Below, piece by piece: positions 11,048-24,378 of a DNA stretch of 64,000 nt. Position 1 is the first letter of the stretch. Every line of letters starts with the position of its first letter. This stretch comes from Tenodera sinensis (Eukaryota > Arthropoda > Insecta > Mantodea > Mantidae), in the NCBI GenBank assembly GCA_030765045.1, contig CM060963.1, positions 95,857,676 through 95,921,675 on the forward strand. Direction: 5' to 3'. The notes beneath the pieces were generated by a model that was not told the DNA's origin, did not search any database, and saw nothing but the letters and a program-made list of their open reading frames with translations. The translations under genes and the position numbers were made by a program.

Positions 11048-14000
11048 AATACAGTGGGCACTCTCCTTCGGAGGCCGCTATGGATTTTTGCTGCATTATG
11101 GGAATGATAACGTTATTGGCGTTTATTTCCGAGGTCGACTCTTTCTCATATCCTAGATCTATATATGTATGTTTGTCCTCTATGTGCCTCTAAATCGCTT
11201 GGACGATCACTTCGAAATTCTTGATGTATATGTATTTTTTCATAGACAAGCTTTGTATGCCACATGTTGTAGTATAAAGCGTAACATTCAAATGTTTTTC
11301 TCTACTCTCTATCATTTTACGTAATACACTCACATATCCTTCCTACTGTCCTTCAACATACAATTCATACAATTTTCTATGACTAAAATAGAAATGCCAT
11401 ATATTACATTCGTGTGGTTTTTCTACTCACTTTTATTTGACGAAATACGATCACATTTCTTTCTCTTTGCACCGATTAGCATACAGTTCGTACAATTTTC
11501 TATAATTGAAATAGAAATGGAACTCATTATATCACACGATTTTCTCTACTCCCTCTTCTACAAACATTTCATACATTTTTCCGTGTGTATTTTTCCGTAT
11601 GCTTGCATTTACACGGATATCTTTACTCACGTTTCTTTTGTGAAACACAATCGCATTTCTTTCTACAAAAAATGCATACAATGTTCTACATGATTGAGCT
11701 ACAAATGCCACGTCTTACATTTTTTAAAAGCTACACACAATACAGAGCTATCTCTTAGATAGCCATTCGCCACGAATGACCTTGATAGTCGGGGATAATG
11801 TCTCTGTTTCCTACTGGAAATGTACAAGACACTGCTGATAATGCAAGCGAGCACTGCACTTAATCACACAGTATTCCGTGATGTTTACTTCACGGAAGTC
11901 GGAGAGATATTAACCTAACACCCTTATGGTCTTATAAATACAAGTGAAGTCGACCCACTGCGTCATTGGCCACATCTAAATGTATCTCTGTAATGTTGAT
12001 AATATACAAAAAGTCGAGAAGCTTATCCAAGCTTCTCATGTGATAAAAAGAAAGCCGACCTGTCTTTTTCTACTTAATATTTCCACGCAATACAATGAAA
12101 CGAAGTATATTTAGCAAGCAAGGGAGCAATTAAATATCTGTATTTTTATTGGAATAATCAATCAAATAAACCGGCAAATTGTAATGATGGTGATTCAAAG
12201 GATTACAGTTTTCCATTTACTTCAGTTTACGCTGGCTATCTTAGGCAACACACACGAGATCCTGTAATGGCGTGAGGGGAGGCAGTACTTTATCTTTCCT
12301 AATTTCCCCTCCTTAATGAGCAGTACAGCTCCTTCTACCAGTTGCTGTGATATGCCTACACGACCTGCAATCTTGCTTGATGCACAGGTACATAGTGACT
12401 GTCGTGCAGCACCTACACTGCCTTTCGAACAAAATAATGCTTACTTTAGTGATTTAATAGGAGTTACTGAAACGCAAACTTTCGTAAAATATATTCATTG
12501 CGACAAGGTATTTTGTGAGGTATTTTATTTCCGAGAAAATGCTTTGTAATATTCTTTAAAGCATTTTCTATGGTTTTAAATAATTTACCAGAATTTTAGA
12601 ACGCTTAAGCTTATGCATATCAGCAAACGTTAATGCTGCGTCCCACATAGCTGTGCGTTTTCCAGCATTCAAATATCGCACACCTGTAAACAAAGTAAAC
12701 AATGTCTAACAAGGTCGAAAACTATAACATTGTAAAGGTTAAGATACTATATTTTGTAGATTTAAACAATATTAAGCATTCGGAAAACTTTTAACAAACT
12801 TAGTAACGTTAACGCAGCTCACATCACATCGCGGCAGTTGAAAACCACCACGGATTCGTCTACTGATCAGGAAAAATCAACAAAAACTCCAAGATTAGAA
12901 TAGGCGCTCGACAGAAATCGAAGCCGAGACTTTTTGAAAGCGAGTCTCACAAGTTACTCACTCGGGTTCTAGTACTAATACCGAAAACAACACTTAAAAT
13001 CCAAATTTGTAACTATTTAAATTGATATTTTCTTGGTTCCAACACTATTTCATCCTATAAACAAAAGTAAACATTACGTTAAGATTTGCTTTAGATCGTC
13101 TCCGTCAAGTCTGTGTTCATGCATAACGATTTCACTTCCATAGACTGTGAGTGAGAACGCTACAAATCTGCATTGGTCAGAAACGAGGAAAGCGTCAATC
13201 CCTTTCATGGGTTCTGGAAAAGCCGATTTACTAAGTCTCCCACACATAGTTAGCTTATTAGCTAAGTCCCTTGTATAATATCACAACGTCTAGACATGGA
13301 TTTAATTGGCAGAAATAGTAATAACCGTACTCAAAGACAGGGGGACTATGAATGTATTTTACTTCCAGAAAGTACACTCTGATATGTTCTTAATAATAGT
13401 AATAACTAATTACATCATGCATTTTCTGAAAGCCTATATCTGAACAAATGTGTTATGTATAGTACTTTCATTAGTCAGTAAGTCTGATCCCAGCAACTTC
13501 ATCACTGACATTTAATTACAACTTTGCTCACCTTTTATTTCTAGTGATTTCACACGCGTTGGTGAAAATTGATTGATGTACAGACTATTGCTTATGAAAA
13601 GGGAGGGATGTGGCCAATTCATTCTGTTACTTTATCAGTTCCTCCTACTTGTCTGATATTAGAATTAAGTATAGTTCATGTAAAATTCAGCTTCATAGAA
13701 GCTTTACAAACAAAAAAGTCGAATGACATTTTGTTTTTTGATCAGCCGATTTGGAAAAAATAAATAGTTTTTTTATCCAAGTGGGATGCGTGACTCCAAG
13801 AATGTGCAAAGATAACAGTTTTTGTAAAGTGTGTAGAGTAACGTATTTCTGACATAGTTTCGGTAGTAATTATGAGACATCACATAGGGTTTCGAAATAA
13901 TTAATTACTTAAAAGACGTGAAGGAATACCCAGAACTGCTATTTCAGAGATGCCGTAACTCGACAACGTTGCGTTGAGGTTGGTCAGGGAATTGACCTGG

Positions 14001-14338
14001 TTTGTGGATGTAAACAGGTTTCGCTTTCGGTAATGTTTTGGGAGCTAATGCTTATGATTGGCCTACACTGTCACAGTAAACACTTAGGACAAGGCAGGAA
14101 ATGAGTTTGTTTTCAAAACGCACCGTTACGCTGTTTGTTTATGTACGGAGCTAGGGAAAGTGACCACCCACACAATCTGCAGTATTGCCAGGTATTTTTC
14201 TACAAAACTAAAATATGTCCATAGGAAATGGTCGGAGACAAAAACGTAAAATACAAAATGTGTTCCAAATACCACATCTCGGTATTTGACTGACTTCCCT
14301 TCCACCCGGTTACAATTGGTTACACGTCCCTCTTATTA
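11048..14338. other. AT-rich spacer, no gene recognised
   Basis: Only short ORFs occur (the longest about 104 codons, at 11379-11693, hydrophobic and low complexity). Between 11370 and 11700 three loosely similar CATTTTTCT...TACAATTTTCTA segments suggest an old local duplication. I found nothing else that can be supported. Confidence 0.5.
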
Positions 14339-14397
14339 TTACGGCAAATGACACTTTCCATTTACTTTTTAATTCTCTTCTAAAACTGAATCATAAA

Positions 14398-14755
14398 AAC
14401 ACCGTCCTCTGAGAGGTAGAATTGGAACTGACAAATCAATTGCCGCAGCCGGGATTTGAACCACACATCCTCCCCTTACCAGGCGGGTACTCTAAGCACT
14501 AAGCTACTGTGACAACCTGTCAGAATGACACCGAATTCTCCAAGCAATTCATATTTTTCCCGGTAAACCACAAAGGCAGTCTCACATCAGAGCATCCAAC
14601 TGGTAAGCGTAGGACTTGTGGTTCACGTCCCGGCTGTGGCATTGAACTTTTCAGTTCAATTTCTACCTCTCAAACGTTATCCACGCATGGATTGTGTGTT
14701 TAAAAACACCAACAGTAAGTTTGTTGGCATAAATAAATAATAACACCGTCCTCTG
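14398..14755 (+). mobile_element. SINE insertion with inverted duplicated head and 14-bp target-site duplication
   Basis: Perfect copies of AACACCGTCCTCTG flank the insert (14398-14411 and 14742-14755). The 330-bp insert has two tRNA-like segments facing each other. The left one is on the minus strand, with B box GGTTCAAATCC at about 14452-14462. The right one is on the plus strand, with a B-box-like GGTTCACGTCC at 14620-14630, followed by CATTGAACTTTTCAGTTC and a TAAA-rich 3' tail. The left arm repeats the right arm's GAGGTAGAATTG/CAATTTCTACCTC segment in reverse. The whole insert could fold into a long imperfect hairpin with a central loop of about 60 bp. Confidence 0.8.
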
Positions 14756-14861
14756 TTTATCGGTACCTAACACAATTTACAATTTGTCGTGACTTTACGA
14801 CACAGAGCTGTTGTGTCCGATGGCAACCTTGACACATAATTCAGTCTTTCTCAGTTCTACT

Positions 14862-15122
14862 CTCTAATGACTTAGCTGTCGACGGGCCGTTAAACCCTAC
14901 TCACTCACTCACTCACTCACTCACTCACTCACTCACTCACTCACTCACTCACTCACTCACTCACTCACTCACTCACTCACTCACTCACTCACTCACTCAC
15001 TCACTCACTCACTCACTCACTCACTCACTCACTCACTCACTCACTCACTCACTCACTCACTCACTCACTCACTCACTCACTCACTCACTCACTCACTCAC
15101 TCACTCACTCACTCACTCACTC
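14862..15122 (+). mobile_element. I-LINE tail fragment followed by a (TCAC)n array
   Basis: The 34-bp tail at 14862-14895 (CTCTAATGACTTAGCTGTCG then ACGGGCCGTTAAAC) matches the LINE 3' end at 6914-6947 with a few substitutions. About 56 near-perfect TCAC units follow (14898-15122). It sits inside the family B copy, splitting the TTCTCAGTTCTACTCT block from the CTGTCAACTAAGCGG block. The array obscures any target duplication. I infer an extreme 5'-truncated insertion whose simple-repeat tail expanded. Confidence 0.75.
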
Positions 15123-15257
15123 CTGCCCTCTGTCAACTAAGCGGCTTGGCTGATCAGTTTCACCAAGTGCTTCATAGAGTAACTGCGACGTGACGAGTAA
15201 ATGTCTACAACTGTCTCTGATGATACATTTTCTGAACATTGACTACACACATGCGCG

Positions 15258-15327
<70 letters not shown>

Positions 15328-15462
15328 AAACTGCTAAAAGCTCTCTCGTTCAGCACTTAACGATTCCAATGAGCTCGCTTCTCTCAACTCTCTTTATATA
15401 GGCAGTGGTGTGAGGTAGCTTAATCTTAAGCGTCTTTGTGGACATGGCCACCCGGTGCCGCA

Positions 15463-15930
15463 TTTTTGTTATAAAATCTGTCCAGTTAATTTTCTGACTT
15501 TATTTTCCTTCTCCGAAATTTTATCACAAATACACAGTTCTCTTCTACTGACATTAGTCATTCAATAGCCAAGTATTCCGTGATATTACAACTGATAACT
15601 ATTTACTTCTTGTAACCTTGACTCAGTACTTTCATTGCCTTTCTTCACTTTCTCAGTCTCTCATACACTAACTCCGACGACGCAATCCCTCGACGCTTGT
15701 TAAATCTCCTTCACTTTGACGCGGCGCACCTTTCATGACGATTGTAACACACACACACACACACACACACGCACGCGCACACACACACACACACAGTTGT
15801 CTCGCATTCACTGACACACTGACCGATTCATGTCTGTAACTCTTTTCTGCTGTTTCCTCGCCTCCTTATATAGCCAGGATGATGTAGCAGGGACTTTTCT
15901 CGAACTTTTACAAATAAGTCGGCTGCCAGA
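15463..15930 (-). mobile_element. LTR-like family B copy, directly abutting the neighbouring copy
   Basis: The minus-strand reading gives TTCGAGAAAAGTCC, then GGCTATATAAGGAGGCGAGG (TATA box, + strand 15864-15873), ACATGAATCGGTCAGTGTGT, a GT microsatellite (+ strand 15749-15795), GAGAAAGTGAAGAAAG, and a terminal GGACAGATTTTATAAC. The same ordered blocks occur in the copies at 52590-53002 and 23738-24169. Its 3' end touches the 5' end of the 14339-15462 copy, giving a head-to-tail pair with no internal region between them. The upstream border is uncertain. Confidence 0.6.
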
Positions 15931-18165
15931 CACTTCTTGAATAATCTGAAAAAACCCTTTGCCGTGTAGAGCTCATTGTTGTTACGTGGTGTGGGGATGC
16001 TTAACCTTGCGCCTTTGTTTGCTCACCGGCCTGGTACGCGGCATAAAGTACCTTGGACCCGACTGTCGTTTGTTGTGCGGCGTACCCGCCATCACATTAT
16101 TATAAAGGTTGCAAAGATTTTACAACGAAGAGAGACACTTCGTGCACTGCAACCTACAGTGATCCATTGTGAAAGGGATAAAGTGAAACTACAACAGGAG
16201 GCTACAGGCCTCATGCAGATAAGCCATTATCCATTGCGGCTACCATATCCTAGGAGCAGGGGATGACGCGAAGCAACTACGTGAAGCGCCAGAGTGACGC
16301 GGGGGCGGGGGGAGGTCCCTATAACAGTTCCAGCGTCGAAGACGGGTCGCAGTGCTGAAGCTGCTTAAACGGGATGGTGAACAACCTATCAACCAAGCAA
16401 GCCCTCTAGCGTCCATAGTACTTTGAGTACTTCTGTTCTAGTAAACAGATAACAAGCAAACGCAGCGTTCAGGCAGTTAAGTCATTAAGTTATTACTCTG
16501 GCTTGTATCACACCGTGTTATATACGAGTACATCAGAAGAAACACGTCTATGGTCTACGGCAACCCGGTAACACGTTTCGACAAATTTCAGAAACTCTAC
16601 AAATTCACACAAACGCAATTAAATGTTAAAACCAACCAAGGAAGGTGGTTCATTGCCTAGGTATTACAAAAAACCTTTCATTCGAAAGCAGAAAGTATAT
16701 TATAATATAATAGACAAACATGTTTAGAGCTATTTCGATTCCAGTATAAATATAGGGAGAATTTGTATTAAATATTTTTATATTTTTCAATGTAGTATGG
16801 CATTATATAAAGCTTTGCACGTTGTTTGTAAGTCTCAGGATATATCTAAGTGCTGCTTATTTCAAGCAATATTTGCAACCTTTTCAATGGCATTACGAAT
16901 TTGGAAATACATCTAAAGAAAATTATAACGTGACTTTTCTAGGAGGCCAGGTGTATCTACCCTTCCCACCTCCTTTCCTTTCCTTGTTCTTATTACAGTG
17001 TTACGCCCCTATCCCCGTGTTGCAGCTGTCATTGGTGACTAGTTATGCCTCGTCTCTTGCAAGATCCTGTAACACGATAAGAAACTGACAACGTATATTA
17101 CTAAATTCGTTTTGTGTACATGTCAAAACATACGCGGAGATTCCTACGTAATTTATGGTCGCGCAATTTATGCTTTGCAGAGAAAGAAGAGAAGAAAGAG
17201 AAAGAAGTTGGATCAGAACTTTCACTCCTCGTCGCAAGACCCACATGTTCTCCCTTACATTGTGGAACTTGTTTCATTAAATGTACAATGTTCAAGAACA
17301 TCTGGGTGCGCGCATATTTTCCGATATCGTACATAAACGAGGTTTACGTAAACCACATTTTGGTATCTAATCAATATGTTGGTTGTTGATAATGAGGTTC
17401 ATTAGCGAAAGGCCATGCCGCTGCACTTAAGGTCTTGCGTAAACTGTGGTGGCCTCGTTTGCACGTAGCTGGTGCACAGTTTTGTCGTTATGTCATACTA
17501 AGTCCATTGTTTCTACTCTCATTCCTGATAAAGTTTACTTACAAAGTACGAGAGATATATTCACCGATGACCACAAGATGAAACATTAGGAAAAGTCCGT
17601 TAAACACCAAACTTGGTATTTAAATTCAGCATCTCCCAAGGAAAATTATTATATCTCCCTCAGGTATACTTGGTTCTATACATGCCATCCCAACAGTTTC
17701 AGGTGGAATTTTACCAACCTTCTCAGCGAGCTCATTCACAGCACCGAGAGGTCTGTGGTGTATGTGTGTGGAGCGTTCTGCTGTTTGCTGTTCAACCAAG
17801 CAGTGGTGTAGTTACGGACCCTGGGACTGAATTTTTAGGTCAAACTGAAGAAAATGTTAGGTTTTTTGGATTGTGTAATACAAATAATAATCAATAGCCA
17901 CGTGTAAATCCTTTTCTCATTTTAGAAAGCCAAAGCACGTGTTTAACTCAATCGTGTGCACTGTTTGAACTCCACTGGACCTACCTATTTCCTCCTTATC
18001 CCTCAGTTTTGCATTTTTGTGCATGAAATTCATTCCATGTCTTTCATTTTAGTTCTCATTTGTATGTAAATTTCCATACATAATCTCAAACGTGCTATCT
18101 AAGGACTTAAATATGCACTTTATGATTTATTTATTCGTTGGCTGACAAAACATCAATTTATACTG
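15931..18165. other. Spacer with no recognised gene
   Basis: The part at 15960-16350 is more GC-rich, with an open frame of 96 codons at 15976-16266 that resembles nothing I know. The remainder is AT-rich, with overlapping accidental ORFs at 17040-17390 on both strands. Confidence 0.5.
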
Positions 18166-19026
<861 letters not shown>

Positions 19027-19696
19027 AAAAAGTCAGAAATTTCAGTCCCTGAGTCCCTTAATACTTCTTGCGCGATGTATGCAAATACGGCAGAGGTAAA
19101 GAATTGTGTGTGCAGAGAAAGCCAATTTAACATGTGAAGACATTACTCAAAGTTACCTATTTATGTGTGAATAATCTAGAACTATGCACATAAAGCGTCG
19201 CCCCGCCTAGCACGAAAAGGTAAAAAGATACGCTCACCTCCACATGTTAATGCCAGTAGAATGCCTCCGTAGCTGTGGTAAGGCATGAATGGAATCGCTG
19301 TACGATACCTTTGATGTCGACTCTAGTATTTCGTTGCTGCTGAGTTCCACAGCTGTAAAATATGGGATCTTTTTCATTGGTTAAGTTGGCTGATAATTCA
19401 CTGGGAGCCAATATTGAGATAATTTAGGCGAGTTGCCGAACAATTTGAAGATGTAGAGCTACTGCTTCTGAACGCAGCAATAAAAATGGCAGCAATTGAA
19501 GCGTTATATCTTCTAACTTTTGACGCATCAATTCTTTACGGTCTCGGTAATACTAATGAGAAGTGCAAGTTGCCGTGAGTCGCTGAACAAGAATGCTCTT
19601 AAAGACCATCAAGTGTGTATAATCCAATCGCGGTATTAAGGCGCTACAGACTTCAGATAATCGATCACAGTAAAGCACATCTTTAAAAGTGCAAGC

Positions 19697-20110
19697 CACC
19701 GAGCGGGATCGCTCAGGCGATAATGTCTGTAGCTTGCATTCGGAAAGTCGCGGGTTCGGTTCCCGTAGTCGACCTTCCGGACCTTGAGATTTTTTCGGGG
19801 GATTTGCCAAGTGATTCAGGCGAATGCTGGGGAGGATATTCACCTTACATCCCCCGAAGCACCCCCTTTCATTTCATTCTCTCTATCCGGTCTTTCCAAG
19901 TTGTAAGAGTCTATGAGGTAGCGTAGGTTACGCACCGGTGGTACTTGCGCTTTGGAAATACGATTTCGGCTGAGGGGAGGCGCTATGGTCGGTTGACCGC
20001 CCACCAAGGGGACTGATTCATCAGCCGCACATGACTGATAGTGTGCTCTCTGTAACGACCTGAAAGTCTGTCCATCTAAAGAATTACCTTGCACCTGTTG
20101 GGTACCACCG
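19697..20110 (+). mobile_element. Long tRNA-derived SINE-like element
   Basis: The head carries an A-box-like GATCGCTCAGGCGATAATG and a B box GGTTCGGTTCCC at about 19753-19764. The body of roughly 300 bp is GC-rich and distinct from the other SINEs in the window. It includes GGGGGATTTGCCAAGTGATT, GAATGCTGGGG, and a region near 19920-20020 with GGAGGCGCTATGGTCGGTTG. No target duplication was found, so the 3' border is a guess. Overlapping ORFs on both strands are not gene-like. Confidence 0.55.
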
Positions 20111-22180
20111 TTCTACCTACCTGTAGGGTACACTCATATGATCCTTCCTCCCGGGTCTGACGCACAGTAAGACATCAGCTGACGTGAAAGCATCCCTACT
20201 GTGCTAGACAAGATAAGACAATACAAGACTGCAATGTACTCAACAAAGACATATTTTAGAAATGCACACACCTTTATCAACATATATGTATCATGGCCAC
20301 CCCGCAAAGGTTCCTACATTACTTCGCCAAATTAAAAGCTTCTTGTTCGTATATGAAGCACTATTTTTCAGTCGATAACATGCTAAGTTCTAATAATTTT
20401 GACATAATTTTCAGAGCTGGCCTACGTGCATTTCTGAATCTTCTGAGATGCAGGTAATACTGCCTCAGCCACACTGATTTGCTGGTTAATTGTCGCTTCC
20501 TCAACTCTTAAAATGCCAAGTCATTAACTTCTTTGCTGACGAAATTGTAACTCTCGCTTCTTACATTATGCATTGATTATAACAAAAGGAAAATATTAAT
20601 TATTAGGTTTATTTATCTATGTTACCTCTAATTTATTTATAAAATCAATAATCTTGTACTAAAAGTTAAGAATGTTGAAATTTAATTCTCATTTTTTGAG
20701 GATATTGTTATTTAATTTGCATTTTACTGTCTTAATGTTTTCCTCCTAATATCAAATCGTTTAATTATAGAAGTACACTTTAAGAATTGACTAAGTTCAA
20801 TTAAACATACTTATTCGGTGCAAGAGAAAATTGTGCTGCAGAGAAAATCCCGCTCACTAAACCATGCTTTGAAGAAAAATGTTCCTAAGTTTGTAATTTC
20901 CTCAAAAATGGTTTCAGTGGTTTTGATTAAATATCACATATTTACGATATTTAGATAACAAATGTAACACGTATTTTTCACACAAGCGCACCTGTTGGTT
21001 TCCATTCGTCCCGCATAGCACTTAATTCTGCGTATGCTTTAACCTACCCCCTCACCCTCATTCAGTTTCTACTCGTACAGTCCATTCCCATTCTTTCCTG
21101 CCAGGACTTGCGGGAGGTGGAAGACACTATGTCAGGTAAGGTACTTGGTGGTTGTGTGCCAGACGTGAGCTGTTGAAATATCGGCGCTGCAATATCGTCC
21201 CTATTATACTCGTACAATATGATCGCGAACTTTGTTTACAGTATCTATTTGACTCAAAATTACATCAGCGTGATTGTAAATAAGAAAGCTGAATCTATAG
21301 GCCGGTTGAAGTATCAGGGATGTGCAGTAATCTGCAAACATGAAGGGTGAATAGGAGAGTAAAGTATACACAATCTTTTATTGTACTAGTCACACCATGA
21401 AATTAATGTAAACTAGCTCCAGCATGAGTTCTTAATCTGTGTGTTGGCAGGAATGGAAACAAACGAGGAATTGGCAAATATGTGACTATTTGCAAATTTA
21501 AAACTTTTCTTAGAGAACTGCCGACAATATCTGATTAGAAATATTAATTTCTAGCATCGCCTGCAATGCTATAACACTATAACTTTGTCAGCCTTTAGTG
21601 ATGAGTAATGTGTACGTACCAAGCTTGCGTACAGAAAATCACAAAATGCGTGTGGATTGAATGCGCAACTCCGAGTAATGAAAATCGTTCATCACGTGAT
21701 CGCAAGAGCAATGCGAGGGAAACGATTTTACCGGTCAATTTTAATTAAATCATGGCAAGATAAAATCAACCCGCCAAACTCCATCCAGACTTGCTCGCAT
21801 AACAATAATTGTATCATTTACCTAAGCTACCCGGGCTTTCATTCTTGAGCCTACAATATACATTCAGCTTTACTCTTAATGCTTCTCTCCTTGAATATTG
21901 ATCACAATCTCCTTTTGGTTTTTCTATAACTAATTACTATCTTCGGATTATAATTTCAGCTTCAAAATGTATCGTCATCGTCGCCTGGTAGGTCCATTAC
22001 CAGGGGCTGGCTATTATCCATTATACCTTCAAAGGAATGCTGTTTGTTCTCAGTTGAGCATGGTGTTTGTAATTACACTAATGAGAATGTTTACAATGTC
22101 CTTTATAGTATGTTGAACTAAGGCTCAAATTGCAGTAACATTGTCTCATCCGAATTGTTGGCTGTAATGGGTTTTTTCTA

Positions 22181-22232
<52 letters not shown>

Positions 22233-23737
22233 AGTTCTGACCATATATATTCTATGGGGTTCAAAGTGCAAAGGTAAGGGAGCAATCTAATAACTACATG
22301 ACCATGCTTAGCAACCAATTCCTCAATAGCGTGCATTCTGTGTTTATTGCAAATTTCGTTTACAAGTTGTTGTAGCTGTAGTGGTGGCCTCTTTTACAAT
22401 TCACCTGTCATAGAGAAAGAACGTTCAACGTCGCCTGCACTGTTTACATGCATACTGTGTGTGCCGTCACGTGCCGTAGACTGAACAGAACTGTCCTACT
22501 CTCCCTTAACCACCCCTTCCCCACATGGCGGCCGAAATGAATGGTTATAGACTATGCGTTCATCACAGCCATCCGACTGACTGATTAACCCGGCATTACT
22601 CTCGCATGAGTTGGGTATTTATATTATCAAGTTTCTTAGATTCCTCTTTCCATACTTCTCTATATATTTTCAAATTACTCGCTAGCTTTTAATAATAGAC
22701 GGCGCTTTTTTCGTATTTATTCACACGACTCGCCATATGAAGTGAGCATTAGTTGCTTACAATGGGTCTAACAATGCTCCTGTACCTTTGTTTAAATTGT
22801 ATGGTTTACTTGTATTGTTAACCGCCGCAGAGCAAATCCTAAGTGATTCAGACGATAAGTGAAAAATAAAGCTATTAGAAAACAGAGCTGTTCTGTCATA
22901 AAAATTGTTTCCACCTCCTGAGATGCAGATTTTGAAAGCACTAATAAAACTTGAATATACGTTCCAAGCCTTAAATGTGTTTCCATCTTCGCTACTACAC
23001 AATACGTTGCGACATCTGTCATTTCATCAATCTATTGACGTCATTTTTTTTTCTCCCAAGTGTTTTTCTCATTTTCAGCATATATTTCCTGCAACACCAT
23101 AAAATACTTATGTGTGCTTGCAAAACGTTTTCAAAAGTACATATAAACAAGACTGTTATAGGTGTTATAATTGTTTTACCTCCTTCCCCTAAATTTCAGT
23201 AAAAATATATCTGGAACTACAGACGGACATATACTGTTTGGCTGCTAAATCCTTAAACGTTTATTATGTATACGTATTTTTCTAATTTCCCATCTATTCA
23301 TCGGTTCAGAATCAATAAATAACACGAAGGATTGCAAATAAGTGTTTTTTTAATTTTTGATTAATGCGTCCATTTTTGCTATTTCGTAAACGTTGACAGT
23401 CCCCTAGCAGTATCCTATGTTTATGGGGAGATACATGAATATGTTGTTTGATATATTAGAATCGAACAAAGGAAGACGCTTCCATTAGTAGGCACTGTGG
23501 CTCGGATAGGTACTCAGCAGTAGGTCTACTTGTATAGGGGCCGTGGATCAGAGTTGTATCACAGCGCAGCTGTCAGACTTAAGCTAAGTTTGGCAACTAA
23601 GTAACTTATGCCCCGTTATTCCGATTAGCTATTTAGTCTTAGATCGGTCACGATACAAAACCTGCGAATTAGTTCATATTTTGAAATGTTGATACCGGTT
23701 GGAAAGTGTCCAGCCATTGTTTTTTTTTTTTTTTTTT
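20111..23737. other. AT-rich spacer, no gene recognised
   Basis: It contains a CT microsatellite at about 22181-22232 and poly-T runs at about 23046 and 23720-23738. A degenerate tRNA-like stretch (GTGGCTCGGATAGGTACTC) near 23508 is too decayed to call. No ORF above about 80 codons was recognised. Confidence 0.5.
20835..20985 (-). repeat. Diverged fragment of repeat family A
   Basis: Read on the minus strand, the order ATATGTGATATTTAATCAAAA, CCATTTTTGAGGAAAT and AACATTTTTCTTCAAAG parallels the central block of family A (CATATGGCATTTTAATCAAAA, CCATTTTCAAGAAAAT, GAAAAATGTTCC). Similarity is moderate. Confidence 0.35.
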
Positions 23738-23777
23738 CACTAGCAGAGGAGTGAGTTACGAGTCAGTCAGTTCTTAT

Positions 23778-23852
<75 letters not shown>

Positions 23853-24169
23853 ATGTATCGTCGCGTCATAAAGTAAGATACCGAAGCGGTTATGACTGTT
23901 CAGTGATTATACCATCAAAGTTAGTGCTTGAGAGCCAGAGAAAGTGAATGAAGACACTGAAAGGACTGAGTCAACGTTAGGAGAAGAATACTGTTTGTTG
24001 TAATATCACAAAAGACCGCAGACTGTGCTAACGTCAGTAAAAGCGAAGTGTGTTGTTGTGCAAAAGTGTTTAAAAAAATAAAGTGAGAAAAAGCAATTGC
24101 TCTGGATTTTTGTCGTCTTTGTCCCACAAAGTGGGATTCATCGAATTGTTAATTTGTCATTTTGTCACA
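23738..24169 (+). mobile_element. LTR-like family B copy with GT microsatellite
   Basis: After a poly-T run the copy begins within the GAGTCAGTCAGT block. It carries a GT run passing into GCGT units (23781-23852), then GAAAGTGAATGAAGACACTG, AAAGGACTGAG, GACCGCAGACTGTGCTAACG and AAAATAAAGTGAGAAAAAG, and ends TTTTGTCACA at 24169. The TATA-containing 5' part is missing. Block order matches the copies at 46000-46413 and 52790-53002. Confidence 0.6.
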
Positions 24170-24225
24170 GTATTTTGAATATTTACATTTCCAGTACGGC
24201 ACAATAGTAGCTCTTGCAGAAGGTG

Positions 24226-24378
24226 TCTCAGTGGTGGCTCAGTTGGTTAGACGCTGGTCTACTAATCCCAAGATCGCGGGTTCAAATCCGGCCCAGACTG
24301 ATAGTTTTTAATTGTGCTTAAAATCGACACCTCCATGTCAGTAACCGTGAAAGCTTCAAATCGTACAAAAAAAAAAGG
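24226..24378 (+). mobile_element. tRNA-derived SINE with A-rich tail
   Basis: The A box TGGCTCAGTTGG and the B box GGTTCAAATCC (about 24280-24290) have correct spacing. About 70 bp of body follows and ends in an A run at about 24366-24376. The anticodon stem does not pair (only two or three pairs can form), so this is not a working tRNA. No clear flanking duplication was found. Confidence 0.6.

Larger units (their letters stand above)
14339..15462 (-). mobile_element. LTR-like family B copy broken by two younger insertions
   Basis: On the minus strand this copy starts with TGCGGCACC (compare TGTGACACC in copy 1). It runs through CTACCTCACACCACTG, a TATA box (+ strand 15391-15400) and a CA microsatellite (15261-15324), and ends at the AAATGACAC/CGGCAAATG block near 14339. 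Removing the SINE with its extra duplication (about 344 bp) and the LINE tail with its array (about 260 bp) leaves roughly 520 bp, close to the 548-bp copy at 45866. Copy 1 at 2267-2978 provides an empty-site comparison for both insertions. Confidence 0.6.

Noticed and set aside
23505..23580. tRNA-like SINE head (GTGGCTCGGATAGGTACTC)
   Set aside because: The B box is too degenerate and no body, tail or duplication is seen.
24229..24301. Possible functional tRNA gene
   Set aside because: A and B boxes are good, but the anticodon stem cannot pair and an A-rich tail follows, so it is a SINE.
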